Notes: generated by a model not told the origin, from the sequence alone. DNA of 64,000 bases from Lathyrus oleraceus (GCF_024323335.1 NC_066580.1:440839351-440903350), one strand, 5' to 3'; counted from the first letter of the stretch, positions 1 through 11,956 are shown. Numbers and translations: made by a program.

Positions 1-3000
1 AAAGAAGTCAGAACACAATCCAATTTGCATCTCAAAAGGTGAGCAACTCAACCATTAATGCTAAGTGTCCAAACCTGAAACACAAGTCAAGGTTAGTTCA
101 TGTACAAAACACTAGTACAAAGATTAGGTTCAAAACCAAACCAAATTATCAAAACAGAAGTCAATCTTTTGCACAAAGCTCATTCAAACATGCAATAAGA
201 TGTCCTCAAAAGGACCAGCATCAATTCACAAAGGAAAGGCATCAAACGATCAATGTAAAGCAAAGACAAGCAAAGGTGCACAAAGTGGACATCCAAATTA
301 GAAAATCCAAATCAAAACAGAAAAGCATGCAAAGGCTATGAAATTTTTTATGCAAGCTACTCATTTTATACACAAACATCATGCAAAAAATCAAATCCAG
401 AAGAGCTCAAATGATAGGTGAACAAAAATGAACAAATGCAAGACAAAAAATGTGACACAAATTGTCACACTACATCTCCATGTGTCAAAAACAGTGATAG
501 TATATGATAAAAATTCCAAACCAATTCTCAAAAATCATATCATGAATGAAGATCAAGCATACAAAAATTCAGGTCAATTGGATCAACACATAGCATTTCA
601 CAAAGCATTGAACACAACATATTAATTTGGCATAAGGTTCAATCAAAAATTCACAATTAAAAATCCAGCAACAAACAAATCATGAAAATAATGCTATAAA
701 AAACTAGACATTAAAACAAAATCATGAAAAAAAATTGGACTCAAATTGGATCATTCTACTATTTTTTATGATTTTTGAAAGATGAGTAAAACAATTGACA
801 TAACAAAATAAAAATGGAGGGAAAAGAAATGTTTGAATTAAACTCAGAAAATTCTCAACCATTGGATCAGGCGCGAAAAGAGCATCAATGGACCATATTT
901 GAAATAACAAAACGCAACGCTTCAATAAATTGCATCAGCAGCCACATCACCAGTCAACATACACGCAAGGCTAGTCAAAGCAATAACAGCCAATCATTCA
1001 CACACCTAAGCGCTACATCAGCACACACATGGCATACACATCACTTAAGTGAAACGTTGCGTTTCACTTACACAATCATCACACACATCAGCAAGGTCAA
1101 TGCACACGCGAGCAAGTCAAACACGCACAAGCCAATGGAACGGACAAGTAAGCACACAGTTGGCACACACGTCATATAAACCCTAACCAAAAACCAGACG
1201 GCGGAACAACCGTCTTCTCCGGCCATCCAGGCGGCGGAGATTCAACAAATTTTCCAGAAATGGACAAATGGTATACCATTCGAAAGATCCTTCATCATAC
1301 AATCCAAATCCAAGATCAATTCATCCTAATTCGTGCTAGGTTTTATGGATCGAGCAAAAACATTTTGAACATCAAAACTGAAAGTTCATCTAACATACTC
1401 GTTTCTCATCCATTTTCGAATCTAATCCTATCAGCGTGCTCAACAATGCAATATCTACATGATCATATCAAGAAATTGGCAAAAGGAGGTGATGAAATTT
1501 TGACTTACTTGAGATGCAGTGCTATGAACTCGTGTCCTCAGGCTTCCAAACTCTCTAGATCTCTTCCTATGCTTATTCCTTGAAGCTTTATGCATAAAGA
1601 ATCACTTGAAATCACTCGAATCCAGCTCAATTTCAGAAATCCATCAACATGTTCCTGTGCTCGATCTGCTTGATTCTGGACAGAATTCTTCAAACCAAAC
1701 GTTGATTCTTGCTCAGTGATGCTCCATGATCATGATTATGCAAAGAAATTGAAGAATTATGTGAAGAAATTTGAGTTTCGAAGAGAGAGAAAATTGGAGG
1801 AAATTTGGAAATTTTGATCTGAAATTCTGTTATTCCCTCAAAAACAGTTAGGGTTTTTCTTTTATATCACTCACTAATCACACTGAAATCAAGATTAGGC
1901 TTTAGTTAATTAAGATTAGAGAGATATGAGGTGAATTGCAAAATTGCCAAATGCACCTAGCATGACCAATCCACACGTGAACAGTGCCCATGCAAGCTTG
2001 AAATTCACTTAAAATCCACCAATAATCAACATTTGAATGGTATTTTGCTTGCATCATCAACCAAATTTGAATTATGGAATTTCCCTCCATTTTTCACATG
2101 TGTGAACAAGTGATCATACAAACTTCTCACATGCATGGCAATGGTCCATTTGAAAAGTATTGGCCATGAGAAGCATTTTGCAAAAAGAATGGACCAATTT
2201 GGAGTTTTGTATCAAAAGTTACGCCACCTTGAATTTCGATGTATGCTTTGTGATCATTTGGCCATAACTTCTCAACCAAACATCATATGATCATGAAATA
2301 GGACGTTTTAGAAAGGGGAGACAAAGGTCTACAGCTTTCATGTTCACCAAAAATCCATTTGAAGCTTCTTTGATGTTGATAAGTGAAGTTGAATGTGGAC
2401 CAAAAACTTGCCATTTTTGGAAACTTGAAATTACAGGTCATTTTCCATTTTTGGAAACTTTTGCCATGACTTCAAAATCTTCAAGATAGATGTTTATAAT
2501 GACAAATGGACCTCTTTTGAACATGATTGAGGTGTCTCAACTCATTTCCCCACCTCATAGCCCTCAGATGACTGCACAGTTGACTTTTTGGTCCACATAT
2601 GACCTTAAAATGCCCTGATCAGCTTGAGCCCCTACCACTTGGGGAAATTGCTCAAAAATGAAACCCTGGCTCATGTAAGCTCTTCATAACAATCATGTGA
2701 TCCTCATCCCCAGAAAATACCTCATCTCTTTGAGAAACCCTAGCTGGAAGAATGACATTGATCAGGGTTGACCAGAGGTCACAACCCTAATTCAGAGGTC
2801 ACAACCCTAATTCAGAGGAACTTGAGAATGAACAATGAAACCCTTGATGATGATAAAACCATGATGATAGTAATATATCCTTGAAAACAAGATGATACTC
2901 AAGACCTTTGAAGAATCAAGAAACTTTAACTGAAGTCCATGCCCTCAGATGGTTGATCATCAATTCATAGAAACCCCCAGGCTTGAATCATGTAACCTTC

Positions 3001-3137
3001 CATCTTTTGAAAAGACTTTGGAGGATGACCTTCTTATTTCACATGAGATGCAAAATGCAATGCCTAATGCCCTAAGCATGAAATGCAATGTGTCAAACTA
3101 GTCTCAAGAAGAGGAGGGCAAATTTTGAGGTGTTACA
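1..3137 (-). repeat. Partial Ogre-type Ty3/gypsy LTR (Ogre-0)
   Basis: Read on the minus strand, this begins at 3137 with TGTAACACCTC and an AATTTGCCC block, as do the LTRs at 53274 and (with TGTAGCACC) at 26692. All three share an order of blocks: start motif, a stretch of short phrases such as a repeated TTTCCAAAAATGG, a TATA box over 1 kb in, then a GC-rich 'ccggagacggcgg'-like block (here near 1200-1250). No coding sequence is visible. The start lies on the high-coordinate side, against Copia-1, so this should be the 5' LTR of a minus-strand element whose body lies beyond the left edge. The remaining 1-2 kb of LTR is outside the window. The identification rests on eye comparison with the two better-defined Ogres here. 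Confidence 0.8.
1859..1868 (-). promoter_or_regulatory. TATA box of the Ogre-0 LTR
   Basis: The minus strand reads GATATAAAAG, about 1.27 kb into the LTR. It sits at a position comparable to the TATAAAAG of Ogre-1 (27678) and the TATATAA of Ogre-2 (54682). A pol II start some 25-35 nt downstream would be expected. Confidence 0.5.
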
Positions 3138-3205
3138 CATAGCACTTTGGGAGTTGAGTCACAGTTTTCATTAACCCTGCCTCTTGAGTAAGGTCTACAA
3201 TCTCC

Positions 3206-4117
3206 TTACATCTTTAGGGCATTCTGAGCCAGTTCCCTCTCCAAGGCCAGCCTCTTGTGATAGACATACTTCCACCTGTTCACACTAGAAGCAAAATGGA
3301 ATGACACGTTGTCAATGGGTACCTCAGGGACACTAGCAGCCAGCTTGCTAGTGGTTGGCTTCTTCTTTGACAGAGATGTTGTGACATCACATGGGACATA
3401 TGAATCAGACTCCACCACAATAGACTTGGTCTTCATTTTCTTGGGCACCTCTTTGCTCCAAGATTTCGCAGGTCCATGCCCATTCCTTTTGAGGGAACTC
3501 TCTGTCACCTTTGGATTGGGAGAAGTTGCCACATCAACCTTCCTTGTTGGGGACCTCTGCACCACAGTCTTCTTTTCTCTCCTAGTCCTAACCCTTTTGG
3601 CTATGCTAGGGACAACTGAGGTCAACAGTTCATTATCAGAGAACTCTTCCAGATTAACTGTGTCAGCTTTAGGGTTGTCACTGACATCATGAGTGACACG
3701 AACCTCCTCACCTCTCACATTGTCTAAGGGTTTGTCAATTTTTGACCCCTCATGAGCATCAGGTTGCTCAGCATCGTCAGATACATTCTTTCTTAAGACG
3801 ACCGCATTTTCTTGACATGCAACATTATCAGGTATGATAGTGTTCAAGGGAACGGAGACCCCAGGAACATTCTGATTACCAGATAGTATCTTAGTGACAA
3901 TAGTTGCAATGGCATTATGCACATACCTCAAGCCTTCCCTGGTTTGTTCATCAAGTGCGATTGTTGAGGAGAATCCGGAGACCATTTCTTTCGGTCTTCT
4001 TGCATGAGACGAAGTTGCAGCGTCAACCACAGGATCTTCCCGATTAGGGTTGCAAGACTCAGAGCTGGAGGAATCAGACATGGTCGTGTAGGAGGTTGAG
4101 TCGGATTGGTGCGACAT
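3206..4117 (-). CDS. Extra (post-pol) ORF of Copia-1
   Basis: This is a 304-codon frame starting at ATG 4117. It opens with a Ser-rich MSHQSDSTSYTTMSDSSSSE segment, continues as a hydrophilic Lys/Ser/Asp/Val-rich region with basic clusters (RVRTRREKK, KKMKTKS), and ends in a more ordered stretch (VPIDNVSFHFASSVNRWKYV) about 30 residues before the stop. That last motif resembles the start of the 'putative plant transposon protein' domain found in ORFs downstream of pol in legume SIRE-like elements, sometimes called envelope-like. No transmembrane segment is visible. Function is unknown. Ogre-0 begins 69 nt beyond the stop, so the protein may be truncated. An in-frame extension to 4300 is possible, but the serine-rich start looks more natural. 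Confidence 0.6.
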   Translation of the reverse strand: MSHQSDSTSYTTMSDSSSSESCNPNREDPVVDAATSSHARRPKEMVSGFSSTIALDEQTREGLRYVHNAIATIVTKILSGNQNVPGVSVPLNTIIPDNVACQENAVVLRKNVSDDAEQPDAHEGSKIDKPLDNVRGEEVRVTHDVSDNPKADTVNLEEFSDNELLTSVVPSIAKRVRTRREKKTVVQRSPTRKVDVATSPNPKVTESSLKRNGHGPAKSWSKEVPKKMKTKSIVVESDSYVPCDVTTSLSKKKPTTSKLAASVPEVPIDNVSFHFASSVNRWKYVYHKRLALERELAQNALKM

Positions 4118-4306
4118 GATGAATATCTCGGAGGAGAGTTGAACAGTTTCTTTGGGAGAAAGTTTGCAAGACTGAAAGTTGAAGCAATGGAATAGGAAAC
4201 GCTTGTTGCACGAGCAATGTCTATTATTTGTTGACCACTCAGAGTGCACTATTAATTGTTTAATAAGTTGACTTACTAAACAGTAAATAACTAACATCAT
4301 TAGTTG

Positions 4307-4690
4307 CTATAATTTCTCAGAAGCGCACATTCCCTCTTTGCCCCTAATTTTGTCAAACTGAGTAGCATCTAATGTCATGACATTCTGAGTGACATTGTAC
4401 TCAGTCTGCATCTGGTTCATCCATACCAGTGGTGAACACCTGCTCCCAGAAGCTAGGTATTTAGCTTCTGCAGTGGACAATGATACACACTTCTGTTTCT
4501 CCCTTGCTACTACACCATTTGAATGAGGTCCAATAGGTGAGGATGACTCATGGCTTTCAATCTGACATTTTCCACAGTCTTTCCTTTCATCCATAAGCAG
4601 ATTTGGGATTCCTCTAATTGCTTCCTTGGATATGATCTTCTTCATTCCTTTTAAATGAAGTTGTCCAAGTCTTCCATGCCACAGCTTCAC
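4307..4690 (-). pseudogene. Copia-1 pol remnant: integrase N-terminus joined to RNase H
   Basis: The first part (MKLWHGRLGQLHLKGMKKI ... DCGKCQI) is the HHCC zinc-binding start of a copia integrase. At about residue 45 it jumps straight into an RNase H segment (VSLSTAEAKYLA ... WMNQMQTEYNV). The integrase core, the connecting region and the whole reverse transcriptase, normally about 2.5-3 kb, are absent. The conserved CDN segment of RNase H is also lost. This is an internally deleted, non-functional pol. It is separated from the gag-protease part by an in-frame TGA at about 4772. Confidence 0.8.
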
Positions 4691-4771
4691 TTCCTGCTCT
4701 CCCTTGGCTAAGGGGCACTTTGAGGAGTAGTGTGAGACTTTAGATTCCCATAGATAATAGTTATCTTTGGA

Positions 4772-6742
4772 TCAGGCTCCTCTCATAACTTCCTGATTGC
4801 ATCCATTCATCACCACACATCCTTCCTTAGTGAACTGTACATTGAAGCCTTGATCACATAGCTGGCTTATGCTGATGAGATTAGCCGTTAGTCCTTTTAC
4901 TAACAGCACATTACTCAGTTTTGGAACTCCAGGACAACCCAGCTTACCAACACCCTTGATTTCTCCTTTAGCTCCATCACCAAATGTCACATACCGGGTA
5001 GCATGGGGTTGTAGATCCACCAATAAGTTGCTCATCCCAGTCATATGTCTTGAGCAGCCACTATCAAAATACCAGTCTTGTCTGGTAGATGTCCTCAGAA
5101 ATGTGTGAGCTAGTTTAGCAACCCATTGTTGTTTCTTAATGGGGGCATTATGTGTAGATGCCTTCTGCTTAGGTCTGACTTGAGTAGTCTGGTTAGGATA
5201 ACCATGCAGCCTGTAGCAGAAAGGTTTTATGTGACCAAATCTACCACAGTAGTGACATCTCCACCTCTGAAATTTCTTCTTCTGATGGTTACTCATCCTA
5301 GTTCCCTGATGTTGAGACATAGGTTGTGACTTCTGCTTGAGTTTCTGAACTTCAGTCTTTGATCTTTTGAGTTCAGATGAGGATTTCTTAGCAAAGCCTA
5401 GACCAGACATGGTTCCTGACTTCTGCCCCACCTTTAGAATCTCTTCCAAGGTGTCAGTTCCTTTATTCAGCATTTTGATGGATTTAGTCATTTGTTCTAG
5501 CTTAGATGTCAGCAAAGATATCTCACCATTCAGACCATCTATGACTGTCAGTTGCTTCTGTTTCTCAGCTTCTAGCTCTCTGATGAGTTTCTTCTGCTTT
5601 TCTCCCTGGATACACACTTCTGCACTTTTAACACATAGTTCTTTATATGAAGCAGCAAGTTCATCAAAGGTAAGTTCATCTCCACTTGAGTCATCATCAG
5701 AGGCACAGACACTGGTCAGAGCAGTGACATGTTTAGCAGATTCTCCTTCAGATTCACTCTCAGAATCTCCTTCGGACCAGGTGACAGATAGTCCTTTCTT
5801 TTGCATCTTGAGGAAGGTAGGGCATTCAGCTTTAATATGACCATAACCTTCACATCCATGGCACTGGATTCCCTGGCCTTGAGTGACCTTTTCTTCATAT
5901 TTTGACTTTCTACTGATGTCATATGAAGAGTTCTTGACATTAGGTCTACCCTGTTGATCAACCTTCTTTATGAACTTGTTGAACTGTCTTCCAAGCATGG
6001 CTATGGCTTCTGAAATGCTTTCATTTCCTCCAATGTTTCCTTCTTCTGAATTCTCTTCAGTATTTGATACAAAAGTTATGCTTTTGTTCTTCTTTTCAGC
6101 ATCCTCACATAAGCCCATTTCAAAGGTTTGGAGTGAACCAATAAGCTCATCAACCTTCATATTGCTGATATCTTGAGCCTCTTCTATGGTTGTGACCTTC
6201 ATGGCAAATCTCTTTGGCAATGATCTGAGAATCTTCCTTACAAGCTTCTCTTCAGCCATTTTCTCACCTAAGCCACCAGAAGTGTTGGCGATTTCAAGAA
6301 TATTCATGTGGAAGTCATGAATAGTCTCATCCTCTTTCATCCTCAGATTTTCAAACTTGGTGGTCAGCATCTGAAGTTTAGACATCCTCACCTTGGAGGT
6401 ACCTTCATGAGTTATCTTGAGGGTATCCTAGACTTCCTTAGCCAGCTCACAGTGATGCACCAGTATGAAGATGTTCTTACTTATTCCATTGAACAATGCA
6501 TTCAAGGCCTTAGAATTTCCAAGGGCTAATGCCTCTTGCTCCTTGTCCCACTCTTCTTCAGGAATTTGCATACTGACTCCATCTTTACCTGTCTTCGTTG
6601 GATGTTCCCATCCTTTGTTAACAGCTCTCCAGACTTTGCTATCTAGAGACCTCAAGAAGGCTATCATACGAGGCTTCCAGTTATCATAGTTAGAACCATC
6701 CAGCATGGGTGGTCTATTTGAGTATCCTACATCCTTGTCCAT
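4772..6742 (-). pseudogene. Copia-1 gag-protease polyprotein
   Basis: Translation starts at ATG 6742 (MDKDVGYSNRPPMLDGSNYD), a typical copia gag opening, and runs through a UBN2-type gag domain. An in-frame TAG near 6428 breaks it. The frame then continues with a CCHC knuckle CHGCEGYGHIKAEC (about 5864-5823), an acidic Ser/Glu stretch, a coiled-coil-like Glu/Lys region, a second knuckle CHYCGRFGHIKPFC (about 5256-5215) and the aspartic protease motif WYFDSGCSRHMTG (about 5077-5036) with intact DSG. A TGA at 4772 ends the open stretch. The frames are otherwise good, so the damage is modest. Gag would form the particle and protease would cut the polyprotein. Confidence 0.85.
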
Positions 6743-6794
6743 GGTACTAGAAAGTAACTTCCCTAGATCTCACCCAGAAAATAACAGGCAGGGT

Positions 6795-6812
6795 GCCTGC
6801 TCTTATGCCAAT
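6795..6812 (-). other. Copia-1 primer-binding site
   Basis: Directly after the LTR end the minus strand reads ATTGGCATAAGAGCAGGC, a variant of the TGGTATCAGAGC initiator-Met tRNA site usual in plant copia elements. The gag ATG follows about 50 nt later. Confidence 0.6.
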
Positions 6813-7713
6813 TGAAATTCTAGTTAACAGACTTTCGATGTCACACGGGATGTTATGACATCCAATTCTGCGCAGACAAGAATTATGCAGAACTTAAAAA
6901 GTAAGTGCAGTAAATAACACAAGGAATTGTTTACCCAGTTCAGTGTCACACACACCTACGTCTGGGGGCTACCAAGCCAGGGAGGAAATCCACTATTAGT
7001 AGTATTAATTCAGACCTTAAACCAACTGTTTAACCCTATCACTTAATACCTACCCAATGCAATTTCAACCTTACACTAAGATCAGAGTTCCTACTCACTC
7101 CCCCTCAATCACCTCAGTGATTACAACCTTTAATTATATTAAAGTTTATAATGAAGTCACACTTCAAATAATTCTTGATTGTGCTTAACAGCTTTAATCA
7201 AGATACACATCACTCACGCTTAAAAGCTTAGAGTGACACAACACTTACAACTCAATGAACAAATTGAAATTCTAGTTAATAGACTTTCGATGTCACACGG
7301 GATGTTATGACATTCAATTCTGCGCAAACAAGAATTATGCAGAACTTAAAAAGTAAGTGCAGTAAATAACACAAGGAATTGTTTACCCAGTTCGGTGTCA
7401 CACACACCTACGTCTGGGGGCTACCAAGCCAGGGAGGAAATCCACTATTAGTAGTATTAATTCAGACCTTAAACCAACTGTTTAACCCTATCACTTAATA
7501 CCTACCCAATGCAATTTCAATCTTACACTAAGATCAGAGTTCCTACTCACTCCCCCTCAATCACCTCAGTGATTACAACCTTTAATTATATTAAAGTTTA
7601 TAGTAAAGTCACACTTCAAACAATTCTTGATTGTGCTTAACAGCTTTAATCAAGATACACAGCACTCACGCTTAAAAGCTTAGAGTGACACAACACTTAC
7701 AACTCAATGAACA
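6813..7713 (-). repeat. 452-bp tandem duplication of the Copia-1 LTR end
   Basis: The segments 6813-7264 and 7265-7713 are near-identical direct repeats with about nine differences (roughly 98% identical by eye). Landmarks such as TGAAATTCTAG occur at 6813 and 7265, and CTCAATGAACA at 7251 and 7703. The junction keeps AATTG immediately before the second copy, the same bases that border the true PBS, so the duplicated unit appears to end at the LTR/PBS boundary. Confidence 0.85.
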
Positions 7714-8096
7714 CCCTAGTCCAATGCACTCATCTAGGTGATAATTGATTGGCTCACAAGATACACCTAATACAAGACACACAAAAATACAGCAGTGAAG
7801 TATATGGAACAATAAAATCTTCACGCCTAAAATCCCCGAGTTCTGAATGAAGGATTGCCATCCTTTTATATTGTAGCACTTGGGCCTTGTACTTGTATTT
7901 CCTGAAATTAAGGTCAAGCAAGTTAACCTAATTTCCACATATTAGGGTACTAACAAATAGGCTATTTATTAGGTTCATTAATTGTAGCTCAGTTGTTAGT
8001 TTCCTGGATTTTAGCTCAGCTGTTGAATTCCTGAAGAATAGCCTGAGAAAAATGTTGAAACAGAAAAACTAACCAACCTACAATTTAGCATATGCT

Positions 8097-8560
8097 GTCA
8101 GGAATGAATGTCACAACATTTAGTTTGACGTCCTAATCATAGACCATATGTTAAGTCTGTTATTTTCCTGAAAACAGACTGTACAAAATTGTTGTACTGT
8201 AGAGGACCAACCCGTCTATACTTCAGTATCAGCTTACATTAATAAATGTCAAAACATCCAATTTGACATTTACACATAGAGCCTTATGCCATGGTCTGTT
8301 GTTCTCCTGAAGAACAGACTGAGATACATACTGAAATGTAGCAGAAAACCAACCTGCCTATTATTCAGTATATGCTGTCAATGATGAATGTCATAACATC
8401 CAGTTTGACATTCAGACAGTAGGCCTTGTGCCAGGTCTGTTATTCCCTTGATAAACAGACTGAAAATAAATACTGAGTTATAATAGAACACCAACTGTTC
8501 TATTCCTCAGTATCTGCTGTCAGGGATGAATGTCATAACATCTAGTTTGACATTCAGTAG
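8097..8560. repeat. Four degenerate ~140-bp repeats in the Copia-1 LTR
   Basis: The phrase 'aatgtca(t/c)aacat ... tttgaca' followed by a 'gtctgtt.tt ... aacagact' pair recurs at about 8107, 8245, 8387 and 8529, spacing 138-142 bp. Copies are perhaps 70-75% alike. No reading frame is present. Confidence 0.65.
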
Positions 8561-8753
8561 ATTCTGTATTAGCTAAACCTGTAGCATACTACTCAAGTAT
8601 GTCATGACATCAGTCAAGACATCAGAGTACAGTTAGATGATCTAACACAAAATGCAGCTAATCAAACATCTCCAAAGCAGGTCATGACATCAGTCAAGAC
8701 ATTAGAATCCAGCTAGTGTTTTAACATAAAATGCAGCCAATCAAACATCTACA

Positions 8754-9836
8754 GTCGTGAAACCTTTCCACATCATTTCATGATTTCATGATTATTTTCC
8801 AACCATTGTTTCTAATTTGTAGAGGTAATTAGTGCATTATAAATAGAAACATTTTTTATTTCAAAACACCTTCTTCATGAACAATTTTTGTCTATTTTTT
8901 AAGTGTCAGTAATATTTAATAAAGAAACTTTTTCCTATATAATTTTCATTCATATGTGAAAAAGTTTAATGGAACACTTGGACACTTAAATATTTATATC
9001 ACCTTGGTTTGTTCATTGGAGGAGAAAATTGAATTTTCAATATATAAGAAAAGCATCAAAACTTTCAAGTATTATGAAGTCTGCTATTACATTTATCTGT
9101 AATCATTTTTATCAATTTATTATAATATTCATCAAGTGTGTGGTGATTTTTATCTATAAGAAAGTTGTTGTACTTATTACAGATGCCTGCAAATAGGAAG
9201 TATTGTCTTTCTATTTGTTGGAAAAGTCATTTGAATTGGGATAATTTAAAGTCCGTCATAGTTGTTGATGTTGTTGGAAATCAAGGAAATGGTTTGCTTC
9301 TTTGTTGTTGTTAGAATATTGTAAGATAAGTCTCATTGGTAGGCTTGTACAAAGATATAATAATAGTGAAACTCTCTCACGGGATGTAAAGGGATTAGAC
9401 GTACCCTTGATTGGAAATGAGAACTAGTATATATCGTGGCATTATTTATTTTTCTTCATTTAAAACTGTGCATTTTACTTCATATGTTCATTGAATTATT
9501 TCCAGAAAAATAAGAATATAATAACATATCTCAAATAACCGAAAAAAGTCTTAAAACCTAATACGCCCCTACCCCTTTAGTTTGCACACTCATACTTACA
9601 TTGGGGACATGACTAGGCCAATGTTCGGTCAAACCTGGATAAATCTCTGGCGCAATCTCTATAGTCAAATCCTTTTAATTTATGTTTTTTACTTTTCATT
9701 ATTTATTTCCGTTGAAATTTACTCAAACAAAGTTACAAACATGATCTTAATCGAGAAAAGTATAAAATTAATCATGAATTTTAAATACCACAATTCACCC
9801 CCACGATCTTGTGCTTGAATTCACTTCTTCAACATG
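8754..9836 (+). repeat. Probable 5' LTR of Copia-2
   Basis: There is no gene here. A TATA box lies at about 8842 (ATTATAAATAG). Near 9310-9400 there is a block with 'cattggtaggcttgtacaa' and 'gtgaaactctctcacggga', a phrase typical of the R-U5 part of SIRE/Maximus-type legume copia LTRs. The outer boundary coincides with Copia-1 and cannot be fixed. Confidence 0.5.
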
Positions 9837-9849
9837 TGGAATTAGAGCC
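9837..9849 (+). other. Decayed primer-binding site of Copia-2
   Basis: TGGAATTAGAGCC matches the usual copia TGGTATCAGAGCC except for about three bases, and lies about 100 nt before the gag start. Confidence 0.55.
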
Positions 9850-9942
9850 TAACTCATATAAAGTACTAGTCGTCTCAGGAGGAAAATGTCTTCAATCTAT
9901 TCACTAAACAAAACTTCATCCTTCAACGGATAAGGGTATAGT

Positions 9943-10990
9943 TTGTGGGAAGTAAACATGAATTTTTTCATAGAAGAGGCAGATTATGGTATTTGGAATG
10001 TTGAGAAAGAAGGATCATTTGTCCATACACACTATGTTCATGGTGTTGTGTTAGACAAACCTGAAAAGGATTGGTCCAAAGAGAACAAACAGAATATGCA
10101 ACACGGTTTGAAGCAAAAAATATCATCACTACCGCTCTCGGTCTTAATGAATTTTTATGAGTTTCTCACTATGAACCGACTAAACAAATGTGGGACATCC
10201 TCCAAATTACCCATGAAGGCACTAATGATGTAAAGAGGGAAAGGTTGGGCCCGCTAAATCATGAGTATGAACTCTTCATAATGAAACCTGAAGAGAACAT
10301 AAGTCAAATGCAAACACGATTCACCCATATCGCGAGTCATATGAGAATTTTGGGGAAAACATACTAAAATGAGGGAGCCATAAAAATTCTTAGATGCCTA
10401 AAACCTAAATATCGTGAGTCATATTAGAATTCTGGGGGAAAATCCCTAAATGAGGAATTAGTCATAAAAATTCTTAGATGCCTAAACTGTAGTTGGCAAC
10501 CCAAAGTTACTGCAATTTATGAATCTAAGGACTTAGCGACTATGGACACACGTACTCTCTTTGGTAAATTGCAAGAACATGAAATGGAACTCAAAAAGAT
10601 TGCTATAGATGAAGAAGGAGAAAAGAGAAAAAAAAAGATTTTATCACTTAAAGTCTAGGAATATGATTTTGATGGTGACATGGCTCTCATAGTAAAGAAC
10701 TTCAAAATAATTGTGAAGAATGAGAAAAGGAAAAAAGAAGAACAATAAAAAGATATATAAAAAACACCATTCGTTCCAACATGTTTCAACTGTGGGAATA
10801 AAGGACACATCAAACCAGATTTCCCTCTATTCAAGAAGGCAAATCAAAAACTCAGAAAATCTCAGAAAAGAAAGTGTATGTTGCATGGGAAGACAATGAT
10901 ATGGAATTCTCAGATGATGAAGAAGATAAAGCAAACATCTATCTAATGGAAAATCATCAAGACAATAAAGTAACGTCTCACTTGTCTTAT
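9943..10990 (+). pseudogene. Copia-2 gag
   Basis: It begins MWEVNMNFFIEEADYGIWNV, a copia gag (UBN2-type) opening, and is open for 96 codons. Beyond 10233 it continues in shifted frames with recognisable pieces (for example a second version of the 'ILRCLNCSWQPKVTAI' region near 10470). A CCHC-like knuckle CFNCGNKGHIKPDF lies near 10786, with the last Cys replaced. A short near-duplication ('cctaaatatcgtgagtcatat') around 10325-10490 shows local rearrangement. It is non-functional. Confidence 0.75.
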
Positions 10991-11644
10991 CATGATGTAT
11001 TTAGAATCTGTAAAAAAAACTAACAAAAGAAAGAAACAAACTTGAACAAATTATCTCCACATCTAAGGATACTATTTCCTCTCTCGAATCTAAAAATAAA
11101 ACCCTGGAAAGAGATAGAACTCCTTAAAGAAAAAAATGTTTCTATATAAAACTCTTTCACTTCAAACGAAGATGATGAACCTGACAAGTGTGATAACTGT
11201 GACAATTTTAAAAATGAAATTTGGGATCTTCAAAAAAAACACTTGTCATGTTCATCAAAGGAAGAGATAATTTAGATGTTTTATTAGGGAATAAAATATC
11301 CTCCTACAACAAATCTAGATTAGGCTATGAACCAAAGAAAAATAGAAGAAACTTTGAGAACATAGGTAAAGCCAAAACCATCTCTCATTATAAAACCTTA
11401 AAATGAAACTACTGTAATAAATAAGGTCGCATTGACATGTCCTGTTTCATTAAGAAAAGTCATGAAAGTAAAAAAGGACATCACCTTTCATACTTTTATA
11501 AAAAAACACTACGAACACAAATCAAGAATCTTATTAAACCTTGGAAATGCCTATATCTCTAAAACAAAGAAGAACTATTTGTGAAACTAACAAACAAGGA
11601 CCTAAGATGATATGGGTACTTAAAGTTAAGAACTAACATTTACC

Positions 11645-11956
11645 TTGCAGGAATGCTTTACAGTCTCAAACACCAAATGGTATTTTGATATCGATTTTTC
11701 AAAGCATATGACAAGTGACAAAACTTTTGTCTCTATCTTCCTTCCTAAGGAAGGAGTATTTGTCTCCTATGGAGATAATAATACGGGAAAAATTATAGGT
11801 TTTGGCACCGTTGGTAAGTTTCCAAATCCAACGATTGGGGAATTCCTCTTGGTAAAAGGACTTAAGCATAATTTTCTCAGCATAAGTAAACTATGTGATA
11901 AAGATAACAATGTAACATTTGATTCTTCTGGTTGCATGATGATAAAATCAAAATAA
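11645..11956 (+). pseudogene. Copia-2 protease
   Basis: The frame reads WYFDIDFSKHMTSDKTFV, where intact copia proteases have a DSG.S.HM motif. The catalytic triad is altered (DID), so it cannot be active. It continues through the conserved FGDN-like (here YGDNNTGKI) and LVKGLKHNFLSISKLCD segments. Stops lie on both sides. Confidence 0.8.

Larger units (their letters stand above)
3138..8753 (-). mobile_element. Copia-1: SIRE-like Ty1/copia element, deleted and 3'-truncated
   Basis: On the minus strand: 5' LTR (8753-6813), PBS, gag, protease, a short integrase-RNase H fusion and an extra ORF, then an abrupt end at 3138 where the Ogre-0 LTR begins. The gag with two CCHC knuckles and an acidic KKGLSVTWSEGD-like segment, plus an ORF after pol, are typical of the SIRE/Maximus lineage. 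Most of integrase and all of RT are missing, so it is non-autonomous. The 3' LTR is not in the window and should lie on the far side of Ogre-0. Confidence 0.8.
6813..8753 (-). repeat. 5' LTR of Copia-1
   Basis: On the minus strand it starts TGTAGATGTTTGATTGG at 8753 and ends TTTCA at 6813, next to the PBS. It contains two kinds of internal repetition: a 452-bp tandem duplication at the PBS end and four degenerate units of about 140 bp in its middle. The bases just outside (8754-8758, GTCGT) are the candidate target duplication, but the partner copy is not in the window. The length of 1941 bp includes the duplication. Confidence 0.7.

Noticed and set aside
3309..3692. Plus-strand frames opposite Copia-1 (also 5367-5840)
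   Set aside because: Shadows of the minus-strand extra ORF and gag; their sequence is low-complexity hydrophobic, as expected from the antisense of acidic/serine-rich proteins.
9582..9818. A 78-codon plus-strand frame before Copia-2 gag
   Set aside because: It overlaps the LTR/PBS region and has no protein-like pattern.
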